Source of the DNA: Candidatus Avelusimicrobium fimicolum
GTDB lineage: Bacteria; Elusimicrobiota; Elusimicrobia; Elusimicrobiales; Elusimicrobiaceae
Direction of reading: 5' to 3'
Assembly: GCA_900541355.1 (NCBI GenBank)
Contig: UQJU01000001.1
Span: 1 to 64,000, forward strand
DNA length: 64,000 bases
Shown: piece after piece, positions 57,204-64,000 of the stretch
Position numbering within the stretch: position 1 is the stretch's first letter
How the letters are laid out: each line of letters starts with the position of its first letter
Notes under the pieces: generated by a model
Told to the model about the DNA's origin: nothing
What the model saw: the letters and a program-made list of their open reading frames with translations, nothing else
Databases searched by the model: none
Made by a program: the position numbers and the translations under genes

Positions 57204-60200
57204 TTAGTTGGCAGGAGCCGCGTTATCCAAATTCGTAGGAGTGGCCCCTTTATCGCGTTTAAATACGCCTTTTACCTTCTTCCACAAACGGCCGGCTTCG
57301 TATTTCACGCCCTTTACCAACGAGGAGTTGCTCATCATACCGGGTGTTAAAAGCAAACTGGCTCCTAACATCGTACCCGCATACAACAAATCCATCGGCA
57401 CCCCTGCACCGCTCATAGAAGCCAAGTACCCCGCCGGGATAGCCCCCAAACCGCCTACTGCCATTGTTAAAGCCAAGATAGAGGACAGTTCGCGGTTCTG
57501 TTTGGGGTAGCGGTTCATAATATAATCGTACATTTGGGTAAAGAAGTTACCCACGCCCAAACTGGCTACGGCCGCACCCGCAATCGTTTGCGTCACACTG
57601 TCGCCAGCGGTAGCCATAATACCTGTACCCAAGGCAGACAAGGAAGAGCAAAGAATGTACATGGTATCGGGGCTAATACGGCGGCTTACCACGTTACCGC
57701 CCAAGCGGCCTACGATAAACGGCAAGTAGAGCGAGCAGGCAATCAGGAAGTTTGCAAATTCGCCTTGGCTGATAAGCGACTTCATAGAAGTAGCAAACGA
57801 ACTGGAAATGACGAACTCGTGAATCGTAGCCAACGTCATTGCCGAGGCCAACGCCGCTACACCCGGGGCTTTTAACATTTTACCCATATTACCAAGCGTG
57901 TTTTCCTGCACCGCCACAGAGTGTTTAACCTTGTGGACCAGGTCGTTCAGGCGGTCAGCCGGAACATTATATTGTTCGGCTAATTGTTTTTCCAATCCGG
58001 CGAACAATTCCGCCTTAGCACCTTTATACAAATCGCTGGCTTTCTTGGAAGAATCCATTTTCACGTTGGCAAAAACCCACGCATCTAACGAATCTTTAAA
58101 TCCGCGTGCCACTTCGTCAATAACCAAGGACGGCACTTCTCCTTTTGCTTCGGCCAATACTTTAGCCCCCGCATCCAGCGTACCCTGCAACATTTTTTGG
58201 CTCTGTTCCAAGTTTTTGGCGGAATACGCATCGCGCAGTTTAGCACGCCAGACTTTCCAAGCCACCCAACCGCTGTAACCGGCATATATCGGGAAACTGA
58301 TAGAATAGTCCAGGCCCAAATTTACCCCAGTCGCCAGTTGGATACCGTGATTAATCAAATACGGAGAGGCCAAGAAAGCAAGCGTACCTACGTTTTTGTA
58401 CACGAAACTTAAATTGTACAGTACGATATCTTTCAAACTGACCTCGGATTTTTTGGTAAAAAATTCCTTTATGCGTTCGCCCAGTTTTGCAAAACCTTGT
58501 TTTTCCGCAACGGACATTTCCGTTTCGGCGGTTTTTAAAGCATCCTTAGCCGCGTTCAAAATTACTTCCCCACGGTTGGCCCGGATAAGCAAGTTGGAAA
58601 CCAACTGTTTCAAAATACTGGAACCGCTCATTAAGAATAAGGCGGTAATGAACAAACCTTTCTGTACCGGGCTTAATGCCATACCCTCTACAAATCCGTA
58701 GAATCCGCCAGCCGTAGCCAAGGCGCCGGCAGCAGTGGACATAGCCAAAGAAACAACCATTAAGTTCTTTTCGCCATATTTTTTAAGTACAGGGGTCAAC
58801 AAAGAGGCCAACCCGGGCAATACATAGTTGATACCGAACATCATACCGTTGGCGGCACTTACGTCAATACCAAGCGCACCATTTACCACCGGACCCATCG
58901 TTTTACCCAAACTGACGTTCGTCAAGGAAGCATCGCGCACGATTAAATCCGCACGGTTTTGGGTAGGATGTACAGACACATTAAATTTGGTCGGACTGTG
59001 GCGTAAAATTTCCACAAACTTGCCGATTTGGTTTTTAGGTAAGCGCACATAAAAGCGGGACAAGTGGTGAATTTTCCCATCCGCGCCTTGTAAAGCCAAG
59101 TTGCCTTCCGGCAACAACACAACTTTTTCGCCGTGGGCTACGCTTTTTTCCGGCAGAGTTACTTCCAAGGGCAAAAGAGCACCTGTGGCAGCATCAGTTA
59201 CCTGTTGGGTAGAGGCTTGGTACACCACGTCCGGGCGGTTTTCCAGTTTCAAACTAAATTTGGTCATCCCGGCGGCACGCACCAAATCAACCAAAGAGCC
59301 CACTTGGTCCGCTTGCAAGCGCATATAGAAGTGCGCCATACGCAAGGGCGGCTGGGTTTGGTTGCGCAGTTCAGCCACATAGCCGTGTTTAAAATTGGGG
59401 GTTAAGGCAAAAGCCACGCGGTTGTAACCCTTTACACGGAAGCGGTTGCTGATTTCCAAATTGACGGGCAAAATGCGTTCAATGCCGTTTTCGTCCACGC
59501 GGGTTAATTTAAAGCCTTTTTCCGACACCGGGACCGGGCCTTCTTCGCCGGCTCCCATTAATTCATCAGCAGAGGCCGGGGCTTCGGGCGAGCGGAGATT
59601 GGAATAAACCTCGCTAATTTGCGTGGCATCGTGCAAGCCCGGCTCGTGATAAATGGGTTCCGGAGCCTTTTTGCTAAAACGGTTTTTGAGCCAAGCCGCA
59701 CCTTTCTTAAAGAGTTTTCCAATAGCAAAAACGGGCACACCGCTGTACATTACACCAGAATTATCATTTTCGGAGCGTCCAAAAAATTCCACCGTGCTCT
59801 TCGTTTCAGCGGGTACCGCGGCGGTCTCGGCTACGGCTTCGCCGGCGGTCGGTACAGCCGTGGGAGATAAGGCCAAATCCGCTCCCGGCAACTGCACTTT
59901 CGGCATTTCCACTTTGGGAGAAGTAGCAGGCTGCGCTTTCGTCGCCGGGGCAACAGGCTCGGCGGCCGGAGCGGTGCCTAATTCCAACCAATCGCGGGTG
60001 GCCTGGCGGGAAATATCAGCATTTAAAACGTTTTGAGGGCAGCCCAATTTCAAGAAGCGGGCCATATCGGAGGACGCAGGAGCGGCTTCACCGGTTACAG
60101 CGGTAATTTGAACGGGCAAACCTTTTTCTTGCGCCACAGCGGTTAAATTCTGCCAGAACGGACCTTTGGCCCCCGTAAGGGTGGCAAGTTCCTGTAACTG

Positions 60201-60959
60201 GATATAAGCGCCTTGACGCAACAAACCGCGGGCAGCAATTACTTCCGCGGTTTTTTCAAAGGGAGAGTTTACGGCTTGCTTATAAAAATTAATCAAGGCC
60301 GGGGCATCGGCTTTTGTGCCCACTAAGCCCAAAGCCGCCGCATCAGACAACGCGTGGTGGCAATTTAAAACATCCTTATAGTTAGCGTGTTGCTTATTGG
60401 AGGCAATCAATAAAACGGAGTGTTCGTCCCCTTTGGGAAGTTTGGCAAAGGATGCGGACAAGACTTCCAATTCCGTGCGGTAAAATTTAACGGCTTCGGT
60501 CTGTTGGGCCAGGTTGGCGCTACCGTGCAAGTAAAACGTAACAAACTGGGAGCGCAGAGCCGCCGCGCGAACCTTTGGAGAGGTTTGGGCAAAAATAGGA
60601 CCGGGCAAACCATCCGTCAGTTCGCCAACAGATAAAGCGTGAGGAGAGGTTAACGCCGTAAGTTTAGATTGGATTAAATCGGAAGGAACCTGTACAGAAC
60701 CCGCATTAGGGGCCACCACCGCACCGGGAAGGAGATTGGGAACCATTTGGCCCACACGCGCTCCGGCAGAATACCCCTGTACATTGGGCGGCAATTTTAC
60801 GTTGGGAACAACGGCGACTCTTTTCACCACCTGTCCAACGGTCCGGCTTTGCTTGGCAATTCCTTTACCGGCCTTAGCAGGCAAAGATTGCGCCAGCGAT
60901 GGGGAAACGCTGCTAAATAGAATACAAAAACTGAGTAAAAGCGACAGGGTTGTTTTCAT
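57204..60959 (-). CDS. Very large exported protein fused to an MFS-like multi-pass membrane domain
   Basis: A 1251-residue protein. Signal peptide MKTTLSLLLSFCILFSSVSPSLA; then a helical exported region (about 25-330), a Pro/Ala/Val-rich linker (about 335-395), a middle region (about 400-500), and two tandem copies of a domain of about 100 residues (about 505-615 and 615-720) sharing MAHFYMRLQADQVGSLVDLV and LSRFYVRLPKNQIGKFVEIL. From about 735 to 1210 there are about twelve hydrophobic helices in two halves with an MFS look (GINYVLPGLASLLTPVLKK, LYLPFIVGRLGGNVVSRRIS), interrupted by a charged helical loop near 830-1050. The tail is basic. Not a recognised family; the membrane half is MFS-like only by pattern. 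It has a structured leader with its own terminator. Confidence 0.75.
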   Translation of the reverse strand: MKTTLSLLLSFCILFSSVSPSLAQSLPAKAGKGIAKQSRTVGQVVKRVAVVPNVKLPPNVQGYSAGARVGQMVPNLLPGAVVAPNAGSVQVPSDLIQSKLTALTSPHALSVGELTDGLPGPIFAQTSPKVRAAALRSQFVTFYLHGSANLAQQTEAVKFYRTELEVLSASFAKLPKGDEHSVLLIASNKQHANYKDVLNCHHALSDAAALGLVGTKADAPALINFYKQAVNSPFEKTAEVIAARGLLRQGAYIQLQELATLTGAKGPFWQNLTAVAQEKGLPVQITAVTGEAAPASSDMARFLKLGCPQNVLNADISRQATRDWLELGTAPAAEPVAPATKAQPATSPKVEMPKVQLPGADLALSPTAVPTAGEAVAETAAVPAETKSTVEFFGRSENDNSGVMYSGVPVFAIGKLFKKGAAWLKNRFSKKAPEPIYHEPGLHDATQISEVYSNLRSPEAPASADELMGAGEEGPVPVSEKGFKLTRVDENGIERILPVNLEISNRFRVKGYNRVAFALTPNFKHGYVAELRNQTQPPLRMAHFYMRLQADQVGSLVDLVRAAGMTKFSLKLENRPDVVYQASTQQVTDAATGALLPLEVTLPEKSVAHGEKVVLLPEGNLALQGADGKIHHLSRFYVRLPKNQIGKFVEILRHSPTKFNVSVHPTQNRADLIVRDASLTNVSLGKTMGPVVNGALGIDVSAANGMMFGINYVLPGLASLLTPVLKKYGEKNLMVVSLAMSTAAGALATAGGFYGFVEGMALSPVQKGLFITALFLMSGSSILKQLVSNLLIRANRGEVILNAAKDALKTAETEMSVAEKQGFAKLGERIKEFFTKKSEVSLKDIVLYNLSFVYKNVGTLAFLASPYLINHGIQLATGVNLGLDYSISFPIYAGYSGWVAWKVWRAKLRDAYSAKNLEQSQKMLQGTLDAGAKVLAEAKGEVPSLVIDEVARGFKDSLDAWVFANVKMDSSKKASDLYKGAKAELFAGLEKQLAEQYNVPADRLNDLVHKVKHSVAVQENTLGNMGKMLKAPGVAALASAMTLATIHEFVISSSFATSMKSLISQGEFANFLIACSLYLPFIVGRLGGNVVSRRISPDTMYILCSSLSALGTGIMATAGDSVTQTIAGAAVASLGVGNFFTQMYDYIMNRYPKQNRELSSILALTMAVGGLGAIPAGYLASMSGAGVPMDLLYAGTMLGASLLLTPGMMSNSSLVKGVKYEAGRLWKKVKGVFKRDKGATPTNLDNAAPAN

Positions 60960-61000
60960 AATAAGGTTCTCCTCTCCCTTAATTATTGGAAAAAGTTCGC

Positions 61001-61080
61001 AAAAAAAATAGGGCCAAAAGACCTAGAAGTCCTAGGTTTTTTAGCCCTATATAAAAATAGGCCCTGCCACTTGGGCAGGC
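61001..61080 (-). promoter_or_regulatory. Attenuator-like leader of the 1251-residue gene
   Basis: On the minus strand a hairpin GCCTGCC/GGCAGGGC (61057-61080) is followed by a terminator whose stem starts ATAGGGC (61044-61050) and ends GCCCTAT (61008-61014), with an inner ACCTAG/CTAGGT, followed by eight U (61001-61008), 41 bases before the ATG. GCCTAT next to the first hairpin could pair with ATAGGGC and undo the terminator, so the three helices are mutually exclusive. The rest of the 363-base gap 60960-61322 shows no gene. Confidence 0.55.
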
Positions 61081-61322
61081 ATATTTCCGGGGGTATGGCT
61101 GATTGAATACAGGAAATTTTTAGGGAATTAGGGAAAGCAGACACGCCCCCTTCTTTTATTGCTAAAAATTGCAGGGGCGAGCACTGACACACAAATTGTT
61201 GGTCTTTGGCGCAGTACATCTAAAACTCCTTTTATCCGTCTCCACCTATATTTTAGTAAACTTTGCCAACTTGCACAACGGAACAAAAGGCCCATTTTTT
61301 ATATAAGTCTTTTGGATTATGT

Positions 61323-61805
61323 CTATTTATCCAACTTGCTTTTTAATGCGCTTGCTACACACTCCGGCACCAAAGAGGAAATATCCCCCCCGTATCCGGC
61401 GGCTTCGCGCACCGCAGACGAACTTAAAAAAGCGTATTCGGGACGGGCCGGAAGGAAAACCGTTTCGGCCCCGGGGCAAAACAACTTATTATAATAAGCG
61501 TTTGTCAGTTCGTGTTCCATATCCGCCGCGCCACGCACCCCGCGCACCAAAATATGCAGATTGTTTTTTTTGAGGTAATCCGCCAATAATCCTTCCGCCT
61601 GTTCCACGCGGATTAACGGTTCGTCCTTAAAAGTTTCCTTTAACAAAGCCACCCGTTCCGCCGGGCTAAACAACGGTTGTTTGTTTCCGTTGGGAATTAC
61701 CAATACCACAAGCGCCCCGAACGCACGCGCCGCACGGCGCGCAATATCCGCGTGCCCCAGCGTAACGGGATCAAATGTGCCTGCATAAACGGCCGCAATA
61801 GTCAT
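61323..61805 (-). CDS. coaD: Phosphopantetheine adenylyltransferase CoaD
   Basis: A 160-residue nucleotidyltransferase making dephospho-CoA from ATP and phosphopantetheine. AVYAGTFDPVTLGHADI has the T/HxGH site; LVRGVRGAADMEHELTNAYYNK and the late FLSSSAVREAAGYGGDISSLVP (split: FLSSSAVREAA, GGDISSLVP) are typical. Normal length. GGAG precedes the start. It is divergent from dgt. Confidence 0.97.
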   Translation of the reverse strand: MTIAAVYAGTFDPVTLGHADIARRAARAFGALVVLVIPNGNKQPLFSPAERVALLKETFKDEPLIRVEQAEGLLADYLKKNNLHILVRGVRGAADMEHELTNAYYNKLFCPGAETVFLPARPEYAFLSSSAVREAAGYGGDISSLVPECVASALKSKLDK

Positions 61806-61858
61806 AAAAGGCTCCTTAACACTTCTATATAAGTTCTATATTATGGTATCATAATTTT

Positions 61859-62980
61859 ATGATAAAAAATCCGTTTAGCGATCAAATTTATTTACAGCGT
61901 ACACATCCGCATCATCCTGATTTGCGGGATGAATATTTCCGCGACCAGACAAAAATTATCCACTCTCTGCCGTTTCGCCGCCTGAAACATAAAACCCAAG
62001 TATTCTTTGCCCCAAACAATGACCACATTTGTACCCGTATAGAACATGTGCTCCATGTAGCGACCATAGCCGCTACCATTTGCCGGGGGCTCAACAAAAG
62101 CGGCAACTGGCAATTAAGCGAAGATATGGCTTATGCTATCGGCTTGGGCCACGATATCGGGCACGCCCCTTTCGGGCACGAGGGCGAACGCGCCATAGAC
62201 GCTTGCATCCGTCCCAAACGCTTTTTACACGAAATTAACAGTTACCGCGTGGTGGAACATTTAGCCAACTACGGGGAAGGCTTAAATTTAACCTTTGCCG
62301 TAAAGGACGGAATCATCTGCCATTGCGGCGAAGATTTTACCAATAACCAACTCTGCCCCGCTGCGGTGCCGAACGATTTGGAAAAAATCACCGGGCGCGA
62401 CCATATGCCATCCACTTATGAGGGGTGCATTGTTCGTCTGTCCGATAAAATCGCCTATTTAGGGCGGGATATTGAGGACGCCGTAAAGGCAGACCTCATC
62501 ACCACCAACGATATTCCCAAAGATGTACGCGAAGAAATAGGAACGTCTAACGGGGAAATTATCAACACGCTGACCCTGGACCTAATTAACCACTCCAAGG
62601 ATCAAGACTGCATTGGCTTTTCGGCTGATAAATTTGGGCTGATTTCGCAATTGCGCGAATTTAACTATACCCGCATTTACCACAACGAGCAAATGCGCCA
62701 GCGCAAGGAAACCATAGACAAATGTATCCGCGATTTGTTTGATTATTTCCGCACGATTTTTAAGCGATACGGCTTTGACTACGAGGCATACGAACAAGAA
62801 GGCAAAACCACCGCTAAGAATTTTGCCAAATATATGCGCTCTATGACAAACATATATAAAGAAAACCCCGCGCAAATTGATACAATTATCGCCGACTATA
62901 TTGCCGGAATGACCGATTCATTTGCATTAAGCGTAATGGAGGACGTTATTTTGCCTAACTCCATTAAGTTTTTTAGTTAA
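61859..62980 (+). CDS. dgt: dGTP triphosphohydrolase-like HD protein
   Basis: A 373-residue HD-superfamily enzyme. The family pattern RDQTKIIHSLPFRRLKHKTQVF, RIEHVLHVATIAATICRGL and the HD motif GLGHDIGHAPFGHEGE are seen, then DKIAYLGRDIEDAV with the fourth metal ligand. It hydrolyses dGTP or other dNTP to nucleoside and triphosphate. No ribosome-binding site; TATCAT lies 6 bases before the ATG, so it may be leaderless. A terminator follows the stop. Confidence 0.93.
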   Translation: MIKNPFSDQIYLQRTHPHHPDLRDEYFRDQTKIIHSLPFRRLKHKTQVFFAPNNDHICTRIEHVLHVATIAATICRGLNKSGNWQLSEDMAYAIGLGHDIGHAPFGHEGERAIDACIRPKRFLHEINSYRVVEHLANYGEGLNLTFAVKDGIICHCGEDFTNNQLCPAAVPNDLEKITGRDHMPSTYEGCIVRLSDKIAYLGRDIEDAVKADLITTNDIPKDVREEIGTSNGEIINTLTLDLINHSKDQDCIGFSADKFGLISQLREFNYTRIYHNEQMRQRKETIDKCIRDLFDYFRTIFKRYGFDYEAYEQEGKTTAKNFAKYMRSMTNIYKENPAQIDTIIADYIAGMTDSFALSVMEDVILPNSIKFFS

Positions 62981-63001
62981 GTATTTGCGAAATTTCAGAA
63001 A

Positions 63002-63030
63002 AAGCGCCCGGTTCCCGCCGGGCGTTTTTT
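63002..63030 (+). terminator. Intrinsic terminator of dgt
   Basis: CGCCCGG (63005-63011) with CCGGGCG (63018-63024), then six T. Confidence 0.85.
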
Positions 63031-63089
63031 ATGATATAAAAAGGAACACCCCCGGTGGGGGAACCGGAGGTGCAGGGGATAAAAAGTTT

Positions 63090-63776
63090 TTACAGGTAGG
63101 AAGCGTTTTCGTTAAAGAAAGCAACCACTTTATCCATACCCGGGACAGAAGCATTATCGCGCGCGGCTTGTGCAATCGTGCGGCCGCTGTTATCCTTGCT
63201 CATTTTTACCACTTCGGCGGCCTCAGTCTGCGCCACATCAGCCACAATTCCGCCGGCGGAAAGTTTGCTCTTAATATTCATAATGCTCTTGTACAAATCG
63301 GTATAAGGAATTTCCGCAAAAAACATATCCGCACGCCCGTAATTAATTTGCGTTTGTACCGGGAGTTCCCCGGCCGCATTGCGCTGATTCATTAAAAGGT
63401 GTAAATGCTTTTGATATTCACGCGGATAGAAATGGCGGATGCCATAAGCCAAAGCCAAAAAAGAGTCTTTATTGCGGGCAACGTGGAATACGTTATTGCC
63501 GTTTTTGCCCGTTTTAAGCAAGAAATTGCCGCTCTTGGCGGATTTGATATAGGAGGCAATAGCCGTGGCATCTCCTTTTTGGGCCGCCGCAAAAACGGGC
63601 GTATTGCCAAAATCATCTTCTTTGTCCAAATCTACGGCACCTTGATGCCTTTGGGCGGCCGCTTGCACGGCAGCCTGCAATTTTTTGTTCAACTGCGGAC
63701 GAGACTGGGCTGCGGGAGCCGCATTAACCAGCGAAACCATCAAACAAGCCGCTAAAATAAAAAGAAAGTTTTTCAT
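63090..63776 (-). CDS. Exported ankyrin-repeat protein
   Basis: A 228-residue protein with signal peptide MKNFLFILAACLMVSLVNA. The mature part has two or three ankyrin-like units: DDFGNTPVFAAAQKGDATAIASYI, KTGKNGNNVFHVARNKDSFLALAYGI and a C-terminal DNSGRTIAQAARDNASVPGM. Ankyrin units bind proteins; the partner is unknown. Its leader shares an 18-base motif with that of the 1251-residue gene. A GGGG ribosome-binding site precedes the ATG. Confidence 0.8.
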   Translation of the reverse strand: MKNFLFILAACLMVSLVNAAPAAQSRPQLNKKLQAAVQAAAQRHQGAVDLDKEDDFGNTPVFAAAQKGDATAIASYIKSAKSGNFLLKTGKNGNNVFHVARNKDSFLALAYGIRHFYPREYQKHLHLLMNQRNAAGELPVQTQINYGRADMFFAEIPYTDLYKSIMNIKSKLSAGGIVADVAQTEAAEVVKMSKDNSGRTIAQAARDNASVPGMDKVVAFFNENASYL

Positions 63777-63881
63777 ATTTTATCCCCTTGTACATCCTTC
63801 TTATTTAAGTATCTATTTTTAAGTGGAAATTTACGAGGGTCTTTGGACCCATTTTTTAGGTATTTTGGACCTATCTTTTTT

Positions 63882-63899
63882 ATAGGCCCTGCGGCAGGC
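63882..63899 (-). promoter_or_regulatory. Leader motif shared with the 1251-residue gene
   Basis: ATAGGCCCTGC then GGCAGGC on the plus strand; the same two blocks stand at 61057-61080 separated by six extra bases. On the minus-strand transcript GGGCCTAT can pair with ATAGGTCC just downstream. A TATATT (63901-63906) upstream could be a -10 box, in which case part of the motif would be DNA near the transcription start. Confidence 0.5.
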
Positions 63900-63912
63900 G
63901 AATATAAAAACC

Positions 63913-63940
63913 AAAAGCCCCGGATTAAACCGGGGCTTTT
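63913..63940. terminator. Bidirectional terminator next to tRNA-Gly
   Basis: AAAAGCCCCGG (63913-63923) with CCGGGGCTTTT (63930-63940); it follows the tRNA on the minus strand after 3 bases. Confidence 0.85.
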
Positions 63941-63943
63941 AAA

Positions 63944-64000
63944 TGGAGCGGGCGAAGAGAATCGAACTCTCGTCTCAACCTTGGCAAGGTCGCGTTCTAC
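63944..64000 (-). tRNA. tRNA-Gly (anticodon GCC), 3' part
   Basis: The minus strand gives a tRNA 3' half: anticodon stem-loop with CCTTGCCAAGG (anticodon GCC complementing 63983-63985), T arm GAGAGTTCGATTCTC, acceptor end and an encoded CCA at 63944-63946. The 5' part lies beyond the window end. Confidence 0.95.

Overview
The window looks like chromosome of a member of the Elusimicrobiota, probably a host-associated fermentative anaerobe. Two short prepilins begin with a near-identical FTLIELLVVVLIIGIL block and have Cys-bearing C-terminal halves, as in the pilin paralogues common in that phylum. Gene content fits an anaerobe: pyruvate phosphate dikinase, acetate kinase, the GGGtGRT/NifU-like pair, flavoproteins, and no respiratory genes. 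The outer envelope is supported by Lnt, a heptosyltransferase-like domain and many exported proteins. The phylum call is an inference from protein style, not a measured phylogeny.

Layout. 1-173 is the end of ppdK. 276-4250 holds an exported protein, an acyltransferase, a GT2-GT9 fusion glycosyltransferase and, upstream of it, a highly structured untranslated RNA region. 4252-7092 holds a P1B metal ATPase with its ArsR/SmtB repressor and operator, then a pilin. 7432-20139 is one long minus-strand operon: mnmE-mnmG-rsmG-(zincin protease)-rsmH-ftsL-ftsI-murF-mraY-ftsW-murG, i.e. tRNA/rRNA modification joined to a reduced dcw cluster. 20293-32479 carries a flavodoxin-like reductase, two low-complexity secreted proteins, a BaiN-type flavoprotein, a MORN/YwqK protein, ackA, a DUF47-PiT phosphate pair, an FtsA-like protein and typA. 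33006-38404 carries the GGGtGRT/NifU-like pair and a serine operon (serC-serA-DUF1015). 38444-43386 has a second pilin, era, a flavin reductase and lon with a histone-H1-like tail and a CIRCE-like operator. 43833-51878 is the operon secA-orf-lnt-prfB-hemW-cofE-like-mscL. 51953-64000 has small exported proteins, nfu, a PHP phosphoesterase, a SulP transporter followed by an 88-bp tandem terminator array, a 1251-residue exported/MFS fusion with an attenuator-like leader, coaD, dgt, an ankyrin protein and a tRNA-Gly cut by the window end.

Non-coding structure is the most distinctive part. A family of short palindromes of the form GTC-[AT....GA]-loop-[TC....AT]-CT recurs in intergenic gaps, often as head-to-head pairs, with stems that change sequence while keeping base pairing. 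The best candidates for undescribed biology are the structured RNA at about 3866-4110, the attenuator-like leader at 61001-61080 whose core motif recurs before the ankyrin gene at 63882-63899, the exported MFS fusion it precedes, and Lon with a Lys-rich tail. No CRISPR array, prophage, transposase or rRNA was seen.
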